Assembly (NCBI GenBank): GCA_002696485.1
Contig: NZTP01000025.1
Coordinates: 1 to 59,766, forward strand
Reading direction: 5' to 3'
DNA from: Altibacter sp.
Lineage (GTDB): Bacteria > Bacteroidota > Bacteroidia > Flavobacteriales > Flavobacteriaceae
DNA length: 59,766 nucleotides
Positions 36,701 to 43,623 of this stretch are shown here, in pieces (the stretch's first letter is position 1; the number at the start of each line of letters is the position of its first letter). Both the position numbers and the translations under genes were made by a program. The notes beneath the pieces are model-generated. The model searched no databases. It was given only the letters and a program-made list of their open reading frames with translations, and had not been told where the DNA came from.

Positions 36701-37994
36701 GAACTATCAGGAGAATAACGGGATCTTCTTGCCGGGTTATACCCCTTCCATTGGTTTTGCAGGAACTTTGAAACCTACTGCCGGATTTACCTTTGGAAGT
36801 CAGGCAGAAATTCGGGAGTTAGCAGCGCGGAAGGGTTGGTTGACCTTATATCCCGAATTCAATGAGCAATACACCGAGGTAGAAAGCAGACAGCTTGATG
36901 TACAGGTAAATATGGAACTACTTCCCGATTTGAAGATCGATTTTAACGGAAGCAGGATCTATTCTGAAAATTATACGGAAAACTATATCGTAGAAAACGA
37001 GTTATACCGTTCTCTGACGCCAAACACCTTCGGAAACTTCAGCATCTCTACTTTGCTTATTAAAACTGCGTTCAGCACTAGTGACGAAAATAGTTCTGCT
37101 GCTTTCGACGATTTCCGAAGCAACCGATTGATCATCGCAAACCGATTAGCGACCGAATTTTATGAAACAGCAGATTTCCCAAGAGATGAGGAGGGGTACC
37201 CTGTAGGTTTTGGTAAAACAAGTCAAGATGTCTTGCTGCCCGCATTCTTAGCAGCATATAAAGGAAGCGATGCTTCCAATGAAAAGACAGGGATCTTTAG
37301 AGATGTGCCACTACCCAATTGGGATGTGAAATATACAGGGTTGATGAATTTGGAATGGTTCAAGAAGCGTTTTAAACGATTCTCAGTCCAACATGGCTAC
37401 AGAGCTGGCTATACCGTGAATCAATTTCAAACCAATTTGGACTACGACAGGAATGACCCTGAATCTATTGACCAAGCTGGGAATTTTAAAAGTCCTGTAT
37501 TCTTGACCAATGTAAATTTAACAGAGCAATTCTCTCCCCTTATTAGAATCGATTTTGAAATGAAAAATTCGATCAAGATCCTAGCAGAGTTGCGCAAAGA
37601 CAGAGCACTGTCCTTGAGTTTTGCGAACAACCTATTGACAGAGATCAAAGGAGATGAAATAGTTTTAGGATTAGGGTACCGCATTAAGGATTTGAAAATT
37701 GGGACAAATTTTGGTGGAAAGAAGAAGATCCTTCAGAGTGACCTTAATTTTAAAGTAGATCTTTCAAGACGCGATAATAAAACGATCATCCGGTATCTGG
37801 ACATTCAGAACAACCAAACCACTGCGGGACAAACCATTTACGGACTTCAGTTCACCATGGATTATGCCTTGAGTAAGAATCTAACGGCTTTATTCTACTA
37901 CGACCATACGTTTTCAGAATATGCCATATCTACGGCTTTCCCACAAACAACCATTCGAAGTGGAATCACACTTCGGTACAATTTTGGAAACTAA
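30744..37994 (+). CDS. sprA: T9SS outer-membrane translocon SprA
   Basis: This 2416-residue protein is the giant beta-barrel pore of the type IX secretion system, also needed for gliding in relatives. A signal peptide ends near TAAVAQ (about residue 33). The rest alternates amphipathic strands with long loops, in line with the 36-strand barrel seen for F. johnsoniae SprA. Recognisable parts are NFFESVFGGNTIEVIPQGSVEMDLG near the start and TTIRSGITLRYNFGN at the end. The start is TTG at 30744; no ATG precedes the signal. A Gly-rich insert lies at about residues 1908-1975. It should export the LRR and hydrolase proteins at 6578-12506. Confidence 0.95.
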   Translation: MGAKNYDYNHSFIRLFLIISIIFGSFTAAVAQDSTATGSSMGRIDLPNPPSIQDLYTYDPITDRYIYTQTLGNFNITYPIILTPEEYRELIMKEQMKAYFKEKIDAADGRKEGSEEAQKNLLPTFYVNSNFFESVFGGNTIEVIPQGSVEMDLGLLYTKQDNPAFSPRNRSNLSFDFDQRISLSLLGKVGERLQVTANYDTQSTFDFQNQIKLEYTPTEDDIIQKIEVGNVNMPLNSALIQGAQSLFGVKTQLQFGKTTITGVFSEQKSETRSVVAEGGATVTDFELYASEYDENRHFFLAHYFRDNYDRALRQYPFINSNVQITRAEVWITNRTNRTDDVRNIVAIQDIGESDPTNIGLTVPPGGFINKPRGSFPDNSNNDFNPFGINNPGVPTVLNESIRDIASVQAGFSGVPVSEGTDYVTLENARRLTQSEYTLNTQLGYISLNQRLNNDEVLAIAFQFTVNGKVFQVGEFSNDGVDASGGEIPNTDPNEPPVAGIAQNLVVKLLKSNITNVSEPIWDLMMKNIYPLGAFQLEQEDFRLNILYTSPSPLNYITPVPGSQSCEAPLPNGEIKDNVLLDDILLKIFNLDRLNTNGDPQQGGDGFFDFLPGITVDTQNGRIIFTSVEPFGEYLFEQLQGSVCPENAGSPDYNIPSSYNANQERYVYRSLYRTTKTQAEQDDSDKNFFQLKGSYKSTGADGIPIGAFNIPPGSVTVTANGRTLVEGVDYTVNYQLGRVQILDPALLNSNTPINISTENNTLFGQQTKRFTGLNVEHKFSNKFQIGATYLNLNERPLTQKSNYNVEPINNTIFGFNANYSTEVPFLTRLVNKLPNIDTDVASNISLRGEFAYLMPGAPKVSDFNGKTTVYVDDFEASQTALDISSPLSWFLGSTPIGFGGEAANGNLAYNYNRAKLDWYTIDPIFYSTQRPDGISDDDLSSPFTRRVFRNEIFPEQDIIQGQTQALFTLDLSYYPSERGPYNYNPVANGTNTLPNPETRFGGITRALTTTDFERSNVEYIQFWIMDPYFHDDSIIDDGELYFNLGNISEDVLKDGRKQYENGLPEDGGTMNTTPTVYGKVPTNQSLVYTFDTQGQERINQDIGYDGINDASEATMFPLFGGMPDPARDNYLYFLQAEGTIIERYRQYNGTEGNSPEIVTNDNRGSTAQPDVEDINRDNTMNTVDSYYEYRIPISRDMSSANNEFITDEKIITGLTLPNNDQIDVRWVQFKVPIDQADRAVNGISDFRSIRFMRMYVTGFEQPTVLRFGTLELIRGDYRRYANSLDISGEDPDQDDTLFEVETVSIEENSGIYVLPPGVIREELNNNNNIIRQNEQSLVLRVCGLEGGDGRGVYKNFNVDMRQYENLEMFIHAQALDNETVPSDGDLVAFIRLGTDLDQNFYEIEIPLNISPESLSPEVVWPIENRLNLPLRLLQEVKTRALGDQNNDPLQITYFNQEDLDPDSAAGPENDLRIGIKGNPSFGNVRTIMLGLKNPNTNEVCGEAWFNELRLSELKNEGGWAALANMDANIADFATVSATAGRSTVGFGSIEQGPNQRSREDVQQYDVVTNVNLGQLLPAKWGIQLPFNYGRAEELITPQFDPEFQDIELETRIENTEDEAEKDLIKEQSVDYTKRQSVNFIGVRKDRTGDGKPMPYDIENFTFSYSYNQVDHHDFEIEESLDQNVRVGATYNYNFAPITVEPFKKNDSLFTGKYWQFLKDLNFNALPTNITASSNIIRQYNEQKFRELTLLPGNIGLPTLYQRNFLFDWQYTLNYNLTKSLRFNFNSANNRIVNNFIDDEGVVDNSVGIWDGFFEIGEPNQHFQSLQVNYDLPFSKFPFLKFIRATYSYTGDFQWQDGSDLFNSIPITLADGTTETFDLGNSIQNASTHRINSSLDMNNFYRYIGLTKIKPGRAGAGDTGGPSGGKGVDIRGGDKNGTKGGDNEGKSVLDSQGGDASAGNSTGGSLSGGDKAVNTLIGLVTSIKKIQLNYQENNGIFLPGYTPSIGFAGTLKPTAGFTFGSQAEIRELAARKGWLTLYPEFNEQYTEVESRQLDVQVNMELLPDLKIDFNGSRIYSENYTENYIVENELYRSLTPNTFGNFSISTLLIKTAFSTSDENSSAAFDDFRSNRLIIANRLATEFYETADFPRDEEGYPVGFGKTSQDVLLPAFLAAYKGSDASNEKTGIFRDVPLPNWDVKYTGLMNLEWFKKRFKRFSVQHGYRAGYTVNQFQTNLDYDRNDPESIDQAGNFKSPVFLTNVNLTEQFSPLIRIDFEMKNSIKILAELRKDRALSLSFANNLLTEIKGDEIVLGLGYRIKDLKIGTNFGGKKKILQSDLNFKVDLSRRDNKTIIRYLDIQNNQTTAGQTIYGLQFTMDYALSKNLTALFYYDHTFSEYAISTAFPQTTIRSGITLRYNFGN

Positions 37995-38018
37995 ATAAGA
38001 ACAATAATTATAAGTATT

Positions 38019-38399
38019 ATGAGTGTACCTTCTAACCTAAAATATACGAAAGACCACGAATGGGTTTCCATTAACGGGGATATAGCAACTATTGGGATCA
38101 CCGATTTTGCCCAAGGTGAATTAGGAGATATTGTTTATGTAGAAGTAGAAACGGTGGACGAAACCTTGGATCGTGAAGAGGTTTTTGGTACGGTCGAAGC
38201 CGTAAAAACCGTATCCGACCTGTTCTTGCCTCTTTCCGGAGAGATCATTGAGTTCAATGAGAGTTTGGAATCGGAACCCGAAAAGGTCAATTCTGATCCT
38301 TATGGGGAAGGATGGATGATCAAATTAAAGCTATCTGACCCTTCCGAAATCGATGACCTACTAGATGCCGCAGCGTATAAAGAACTTATCGGCGCGTAA
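38019..38399 (+). CDS. gcvH: Glycine cleavage system H protein
   Basis: This 126-residue shuttle protein carries a lipoyl group on Lys63 in [15 protein letters not shown] and moves the aminomethyl unit of glycine between the P, T and L proteins. The fold core [20 protein letters not shown] and the C-terminal helix [12 protein letters not shown] are typical. It follows sprA by 24 bases, a neighbourhood often seen in Flavobacteriia despite no clear shared role. The P and T genes are not in the window. Its last 35 bases overlap the next gene. Confidence 0.96.
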   Translation: MSVPSNLKYTKDHEWVSINGDIATIGITDFAQGELGDIVYVEVETVDETLDREEVFGTVEAVKTVSDLFLPLSGEIIEFNESLESEPEKVNSDPYGEGWMIKLKLSDPSEIDDLLDAAAYKELIGA

Positions 38400-38751
38400 T
38401 TTATTTCTAGCATTAGGGATTTTTTATACGATCTTGGTAACGGTGGCCTTTTTGCTCCCAGCCACCAACGTTCCCGGGATTTCCTTACCTTATTTTGATA
38501 AGGTAGTTCATATTGTTGTACATTGGATCTTGCTTCTTATCTGGTTGAGGCATACGATGTTAACTGACCAAAATCATATTTCTAACAAAATTATTGTGGT
38601 AGTTTTAGTGATGTGCTTCTTATACGGTTGCAGTATAGAGGTACTTCAGCACTGGTTCACCAACTCACGTAAATTTGACGTGTTCGATATTGTTGCCAAC
38701 GGAATTGGCAGTGTGCTAGGGCTGATTACTTTCAGACTCTTTAGAAAATAA
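38365..38751 (+). CDS. VanZ-like membrane protein
   Basis: This 128-residue protein has four membrane helices (about 11-32, 42-60, 74-95, 105-125). Features such as [18 protein letters not shown] and [23 protein letters not shown] match the VanZ-like family: an H in the second helix and the RxxDxxDxxAN signature after the third. The family role is poorly known outside teicoplanin resistance. The ATG at 38365 makes a 35-base overlap with gcvH; no later start keeps the first helix whole, so the overlap is probably real. It is likely in one operon with sprA and gcvH. Confidence 0.85.
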   Translation: MPQRIKNLSARNLFLALGIFYTILVTVAFLLPATNVPGISLPYFDKVVHIVVHWILLLIWLRHTMLTDQNHISNKIIVVVLVMCFLYGCSIEVLQHWFTNSRKFDVFDIVANGIGSVLGLITFRLFRK

Positions 38752-38787
38752 GGAGATGAAATAGTAATGTCACCTAAACTACCGGAT

Positions 38788-39522
38788 ATGGAAATCAAGA
38801 AGAACCCTCGTTTCGATCTTGGCAAACGCAGTGTCCTTTTCTTTCAGATAGGGATGATCGTTATGCTTTTTATTACATGGCAGGCCTTAGAATGGAAGAG
38901 CTACAATCGTGGCACCATAGAACAAGGTCAGTTGGAGATCTCAGATGCTATTGATGAGGTCATCCCAATTACAGATTCTCAATACGTGCCGCCTCCGCCT
39001 CCGCCACCGTCCATAACTCCGGTAATGATCCTACAGGTTGAAGATGAGGCCGATATAGAGGAATCGATCATTGAATCCACAGAGACCAATCAAAACGATG
39101 AGATCGTTGAGATCCTCGCCGTTGAGGAGATCGAAGAAGAGAAGGAAGAAGAGGAAATTGTCAATGTGCCTTTTGCGGTTATTGAAAATGTGCCCATCTA
39201 TCCCGGCTGTGAAGATGCCGGAGATAATAACGCAAAAAAGAAATGCATGTCGGATAAGGTGGACGACTTTGTTCGAGATCGCTTTCGTGCCGATCTTGCC
39301 GCTGAACTTGGTCTTGAGGGTAAGCAAAGGATCTTTGTACAGTTCAAAATTGATAAACAAGGAAATGTAACCGATGTACACGCCAGAGCACCTCACCCAA
39401 AACTTGAGGAGGAAGCCGTAAAAATAATCAAATCCCTTCCAAGAATGATCCCCGGGAAACAACGCGGGGTTCCTGTAGGAGTCCTGTACGGTCTTCCCAT
39501 ATTGTTTCAAGTAGAAAATTAG
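38788..39522 (+). CDS. TonB-like energy transducer (copy 1)
   Basis: This 244-residue protein has an N-terminal cytoplasmic tip, one membrane helix (about 16-34, SVLFFQIGMIVMLFITWQ), a PPPPPPP stretch near 70, a Glu-rich linker (about 85-125), then a TonB C-terminal domain (about 130-244). The domain starts with VPIYPGCED (Cys141) and has a second Cys in KKKCM, then KQRIFVQFKIDKQGNV and a closing PIRF-like PILFQV. The protein would span the periplasm and energise outer-membrane receptors. The start at 38788 matches that of copy 2 (MExKKNP); an ATG 21 bases upstream is also possible. No ExbB, ExbD or receptor gene is adjacent. Confidence 0.88.
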   Translation: MEIKKNPRFDLGKRSVLFFQIGMIVMLFITWQALEWKSYNRGTIEQGQLEISDAIDEVIPITDSQYVPPPPPPPSITPVMILQVEDEADIEESIIESTETNQNDEIVEILAVEEIEEEKEEEEIVNVPFAVIENVPIYPGCEDAGDNNAKKKCMSDKVDDFVRDRFRADLAAELGLEGKQRIFVQFKIDKQGNVTDVHARAPHPKLEEEAVKIIKSLPRMIPGKQRGVPVGVLYGLPILFQVEN

Positions 39523-39544
39523 CGAGATAGAGATGCTTCAATGT

Positions 39545-39572
39545 AAGGCCAGTACCAAGTATTGGCCTTTTC
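39545..39572 (+). terminator. Terminator after TonB-like copy 1
   Basis: AAGGCCAGTAC (39545-39555) pairs with GTATTGGCCTT (39559-39569) with one G-U and a CAA loop, then TTTTC. TGTGGCATAA follows at 39573; the same ten bases follow the terminator of copy 2. Confidence 0.75.
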
Positions 39573-39655
39573 TGTGGCATAATAATTGATGCTTATGGGA
39601 AGTGTAAAGAGAATGTAAAGGAGTTGTTTTTGAAGGTGTCTTTCGATATTACTGT

Positions 39656-39692
39656 AAGTTTTTCCGAAGCAAATGCCTGAAAAACTTTTTTT
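39656..39692 (+). terminator. Second AT-rich terminator-like hairpin
   Basis: AAGTTTTTC (39656-39664) pairs with GAAAAACTT (39679-39687) around 14 bases and T runs on to 39692. It lies in the 245-base gap between TonB-like copies 1 and 2. No promoter between the two hairpins is convincing, so it may be a back-up terminator. The rest of the gap holds no gene. Confidence 0.35.
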
Positions 39693-39767
39693 CGCACGTT
39701 AATTTTTATTTTCGCTTTAGAATACAATTGTTTTTATATATTTTAGCAACTGCATAAATACTCTATT

Positions 39768-40484
39768 ATGGAACCTAAGAAAAACCCGAAAGCTGATTTG
39801 AGCAGAAGAAGCATGTTATTTTTCCAATTGGGAATGATCTTGATGCTTTTTATTGCTTGGCAAGCTATCGAATATAAGACCTACGACAGGTCTTTAGAAA
39901 CCGATACATTAGCGGTTAGTGATGAACTGGAAGAAGAAATACCTATTACCCAACAAATTGAACCACCACCACCGCCACCACCACCACCGCCGGCTCCCGA
40001 AGTGATCGAGGTAGTGGAAGATGAGGAAGAGGTGGAAGAGACCATAATTAAATCCACAGAAACCAATCAAGAAGAAGAGATCGTAGAGATCGAAGAGATT
40101 GAAGAAGCTGTGGAAGAGGAAATTGCAGATGTTCCATTTGCCGTTATTGAGAACGTGCCTGTTTATCCGGGATGCGAAAGCGCGAGCGGAAACAATGCGA
40201 AGAAAGCGTGTATGTCTGAGCAGGTAGATAAATTTGTAAAGAAAAAATTCAATGCCGATCTGGCGGCAGACCTGGGGCTGGAAGGAATTCAGAGAATCTT
40301 CGTTCAGTTTAAGATAGATAAAAATGGGAATGTTGTAGATGTAAGAGCGAGAGCACCACATCCCAAGTTAGAACAAGAGGCTGTACGTGTGGTAAGTTCC
40401 TTGCCTAAAATGATCCCCGGAAAACAGCGAGGTAAACCGGTGGGAGTACTTTATTCGCTGCCCATTAGATTCCAAGTAGAGTAA
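39768..40484 (+). CDS. TonB-like energy transducer (copy 2)
   Basis: This 238-residue paralogue of the preceding gene has the same layout: tip (1-15), one membrane helix (about 17-35), PPPPPPPPPP near residue 67, Glu/Val-rich linker (about 80-120), and a TonB C-terminal domain with VPVYPGCES, KKACM, IQRIFVQFKIDKNGN and a final LPIRFQVE. The two copies are near identical over long stretches of the C-terminal domain, so this is a tandem duplication. The strongly acidic linker is unlike the Lys-Pro linker of classic TonB. It is set apart from copy 1 by two hairpins, so is probably transcribed on its own. Confidence 0.88.
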   Translation: MEPKKNPKADLSRRSMLFFQLGMILMLFIAWQAIEYKTYDRSLETDTLAVSDELEEEIPITQQIEPPPPPPPPPPAPEVIEVVEDEEEVEETIIKSTETNQEEEIVEIEEIEEAVEEEIADVPFAVIENVPVYPGCESASGNNAKKACMSEQVDKFVKKKFNADLAADLGLEGIQRIFVQFKIDKNGNVVDVRARAPHPKLEQEAVRVVSSLPKMIPGKQRGKPVGVLYSLPIRFQVE

Positions 40485-40507
40485 TTTTCAATTTGATTAT
40501 ACTATAT

Positions 40508-40539
40508 AAAGCCCCGAGCATGTGCTCGGGGCTTTTTTT
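40508..40539 (+). terminator. Terminator after TonB-like copy 2
   Basis: AAAGCCCCGAGC pairs with GCTCGGGGCTTT around ATGT, followed by further T to 40538. It is a very strong intrinsic terminator. Confidence 0.92.
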
Positions 40540-40592
40540 GTGGCATAACTGTTGTTTCTATAATATGATACTAATCCTTAAATACAACGATT

Positions 40593-41396
40593 ATGAGATC
40601 ACTTGTAAACATTTTTAAAAGCAACCAACCAAAAATGCTTTCAAAAAGAGAGGATAAAAAACGCATTAATATCAACTGGAATTCCAGATTATTCTTTCAA
40701 TTAGGTATTATTGTTAGCTTATTTGCGGTATTCGTGGTTATGGAAAGTACCATCGGACTCACTCCAACAACTCGAACCATCGCAGATGATTTCTATTTGG
40801 AAGAGCCTCCCATCTACGATGTAGTGATCCAAGATGCATCACCCGCACCTGTAGTTCCGCCTAAGAAGGAAGTTAAGATTACCAAACCGGTTAAGAAGGC
40901 TCCATTAGTAAATATTAAACCTATTGACAATGCAACACCTACGGTCACAGAAACACCTACCGAACCTACCGACATAACTCCAAAGGACCCGGTGGTCACT
41001 ACCACGCCGCCCGTGGCGGTGCCCCCTAAAGATTCTAGTCCTAAAAGCATTCTTGGCGTGGAGTTCGTTCCTGTGTTTCCGGGTTGTGAGTCATTGTCTA
41101 ATAATAAAGAACGCGTAGATTGTATGTCTTCTAAGATCAACCAGTTCATTGCAAAAAAATTCGATATTGATAAGTTCTCCGGGTACAATAGCGCGAAACC
41201 ATTGCGTATTTCGGTAACTTTTAAGATCGACGAACAGGGTTATGTAACGGATATACGCGCGCGGGCAGCAGATAGAAAACTGGAGAATGAGGCCATGCGT
41301 GTGATCGACCAATTACCAAAAATGCGCCCCGGAAGGCAAGGTGAAGAAAATGTATCGGTTCTTTATACGGTGCCCATTACGCTTCGAATTCAATAA
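40593..41396 (+). CDS. TonB-like energy transducer (copy 3, divergent)
   Basis: This 267-residue protein is more distant from copies 1 and 2. The cytoplasmic tip is longer and basic (1-30), the helix lies at about 32-52 (RLFFQLGIIVSLFAVFVVM), and the linker is Lys/Pro/Thr-rich (about 85-150), closer to classic TonB. The C-terminal domain keeps VPVFPGCES and VDCM with the same cysteine pair, then PLRISVTFKIDEQGYV and VLYTVPITLRIQ. The RLFFQLGI signature of the helix is shared with copies 1 and 2, showing common origin. It is bounded by terminators on both sides and is a separate transcription unit. Confidence 0.86.
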   Translation: MRSLVNIFKSNQPKMLSKREDKKRININWNSRLFFQLGIIVSLFAVFVVMESTIGLTPTTRTIADDFYLEEPPIYDVVIQDASPAPVVPPKKEVKITKPVKKAPLVNIKPIDNATPTVTETPTEPTDITPKDPVVTTTPPVAVPPKDSSPKSILGVEFVPVFPGCESLSNNKERVDCMSSKINQFIAKKFDIDKFSGYNSAKPLRISVTFKIDEQGYVTDIRARAADRKLENEAMRVIDQLPKMRPGRQGEENVSVLYTVPITLRIQ

Positions 41397-41417
41397 CAAT
41401 AGACAACTTACTTTGGT

Positions 41418-41449
41418 AAACCGCTCATGATTCTCTCATGGGCGGTTTT
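41418..41449 (+). terminator. Terminator after TonB-like copy 3
   Basis: AAACCGCTCATGA (41418-41430) pairs with TCATGGGCGGTTT (41436-41448) with one T-G wobble and a 5-base loop, then T. It ends the gene 21 bases upstream. Confidence 0.8.
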
Positions 41450-41517
41450 CAGTTAAATCATGGTGTGCAATGTAAAAAAACGTATCTTTCCGTTTTATTC
41501 GATATATCATTATTTCC

Positions 41518-43623
41518 ATGAAAAAACTTGCCCTGCTTCAGGTTTTGTTGATGTCCTTTATTGGTATTGCACAAAAAAATACGTCCGGTTTTGAAAAATA
41601 TCCTGTCTTTCCTGAGTGTTCAGAAGTAGCTGTAAGTCAATTGGAAACATGTTTTAACACCACTTTGCAACAATTTGTGTATAGCAATTTCAAAGTTCCT
41701 CAAGTGGTTGTTTCAGAAGATTACACAGGAGAAGTGATTGTTTTTTTTGAAGTGAACTCCGAAGGGGTCTTCAAGGTACTTTATGTTGAAGCTTTTTATA
41801 ACGAATTAAAAGAAGAGGCACGCAGAGTATTTGAACTACTTCCTACTATTGTTCCTGCTACCTATAACGGTAATCCCAGTTACGTGCAATTTACCATGCC
41901 TATAAAAATTCCTTTGGTAATGCCTTCTGAAAGAAATATCGGAAACACTTCAGTAAAATCAAAACAGCGTTCCGAAGCGGAAGCGATCACATTTTTAAAA
42001 GAAGAATACGATGCGATTGAAAATAAACCTTACACTAATGAAAAATTCAGCAGTAGCATTAATATTCCGTTGTCACACCATCAGTACAGCCTTTTCGACC
42101 CCGCTCTAAACCGTGTGGGGCAGAACAATCACACTGCTCAAAAACCATACGTGTATAGTGAAGTTAATGCCTATTATAATTTCGAGAGCGAACAGCAAAA
42201 ACTGGTAAAGAACAAATCGTCATGGCTAGGAAGAAAATGGTGGAATGAGCACATGGTCACTATAAAGGGTGATGGGTACTGGCTCACCTTGGATCCAGGT
42301 GTTGATCTCCAAGTGGGGCGCGATCTGGATGCAGATATAGATACCTACAACAATACCCGACTGGTCTATACGCAGGGAGGTATTGGGAAACAGATCAACT
42401 TTTTTGCAGTTGTGTATGAGAGCCAAGGGAGATTCGCCGATTATTTCAATAGGTATGCGGAGTCTATTAAGCCCGACGGTGGGAATCCTGCCATCATTCC
42501 CGGCAGAGGAATTGCCAAGAGGTTTCGAAGTGATTCCTACGATTATCCAATTGCGACAGGGCATGTTTCATATACTCCTTCAAAGCATTTTAATATTCAA
42601 CTGGGTCATGGAAAGAACTTTATTGGGGACGGGTATCGGTCTTTGTTATTTAGCGACAATGCGAGTCCCTATCCTTTTTTTAAATTAAATACGACCTTTT
42701 GGAAACTGAAGTATACTAACACTTGGATGTCGTTGCGCGATGTCCGTTCTGAAGTAACACAAGACGGTTCTTTTCGAACAAAGTACATGGCAAACCACTA
42801 TTTAAGTTACAACGTGACCAAACGTTTGAATATAGGACTTTTTGAGTCGGTGATCTGGGAAAATGACAACGACAGAGGCTTTGATTTTAATTATTTAAAT
42901 CCGGTGATCTTCTATCGAGCGATCGAATTTTCTACCGGTTCTCGCGGGGGGAATGCCCTTATTGGATTGAGCGCCAAGTATAAGTTTACTGATCGTGTGA
43001 ATGCTTATTCGCAATTGATAATCGATGAGTTTTCTTCCGGAGATATTTTTGGAGGTGAGGGGAGCTATAAGAATAAAGTGGGGTACCAAATTGGTGCAAA
43101 ATACTACAACGCATTCGGCGTGGACAATTTGTACTTACAGGCAGAATACAACCGTGTACGTCCCTATACCTATTCGCACAATTCCATTGTATTGAACTAT
43201 GGACATAACAATCAGTCCATGGCGCATACGTTAGGAGCTAATTTTTCTGAATTTATTGGAATTGCACGCTATCAATACGGAAGGATTTTTGGCGACCTGA
43301 AAGTAATTGTAGCCAAACGAGGGTTGGAAGTAAACACTACAGAGGATCCTTTCTTCTATGGAGGAGATATCTATGGGACGGAGGATAACAGACCTTCGGA
43401 TCTTGGAAATGAATTAGGGCAGGGAAACACCACCGATTTTTTTCACACCGAAGTACAAGCAGGATATCTTATCAATCCGTCCACGAATTTGAAGGTATAT
43501 GGTAGTTTGATCTTTAGGGATTTCAAACCTGAATTCAACACCGAAAGTGTCTTCGAAAATCAAACCACTTGGATCAATTTTGGAATTCGCACCGATCTAT
43601 TCAACTGGTACTACGACTTTTAA
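41518..43623 (+). CDS. remB: RemB-like outer-membrane barrel with TonB-like N-domain
   Basis: This 701-residue protein has a signal peptide (cut near IGIAQ, residue 19). Residues about 22-145 resemble the TonB C-terminal domains next door: YPVFPECSE, then LETCF, GEVIVFFEVNSEGVF and VQFTMPIKIPL. From about 190 to the end it is a beta-barrel resembling Wzi-type capsule proteins and the gliding protein RemB of F. johnsoniae, with TQGGIGKQINFFAVVYES, GHGKNFIGDGYRSLL and a C-terminal FGIRTDLFNWYYDF. It would sit in the outer membrane with the TonB-like domain in the periplasm. The RemB assignment is from memory of family features. Its stop overlaps the opposing gene by 4 bases. Confidence 0.65.
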   Translation: MKKLALLQVLLMSFIGIAQKNTSGFEKYPVFPECSEVAVSQLETCFNTTLQQFVYSNFKVPQVVVSEDYTGEVIVFFEVNSEGVFKVLYVEAFYNELKEEARRVFELLPTIVPATYNGNPSYVQFTMPIKIPLVMPSERNIGNTSVKSKQRSEAEAITFLKEEYDAIENKPYTNEKFSSSINIPLSHHQYSLFDPALNRVGQNNHTAQKPYVYSEVNAYYNFESEQQKLVKNKSSWLGRKWWNEHMVTIKGDGYWLTLDPGVDLQVGRDLDADIDTYNNTRLVYTQGGIGKQINFFAVVYESQGRFADYFNRYAESIKPDGGNPAIIPGRGIAKRFRSDSYDYPIATGHVSYTPSKHFNIQLGHGKNFIGDGYRSLLFSDNASPYPFFKLNTTFWKLKYTNTWMSLRDVRSEVTQDGSFRTKYMANHYLSYNVTKRLNIGLFESVIWENDNDRGFDFNYLNPVIFYRAIEFSTGSRGGNALIGLSAKYKFTDRVNAYSQLIIDEFSSGDIFGGEGSYKNKVGYQIGAKYYNAFGVDNLYLQAEYNRVRPYTYSHNSIVLNYGHNNQSMAHTLGANFSEFIGIARYQYGRIFGDLKVIVAKRGLEVNTTEDPFFYGGDIYGTEDNRPSDLGNELGQGNTTDFFHTEVQAGYLINPSTNLKVYGSLIFRDFKPEFNTESVFENQTTWINFGIRTDLFNWYYDF

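Noticed and set aside
39001-40000. CCG/CCA repeats in the TonB-like genes as a possible repeat array
   Set aside because: They simply encode the poly-proline stretches.
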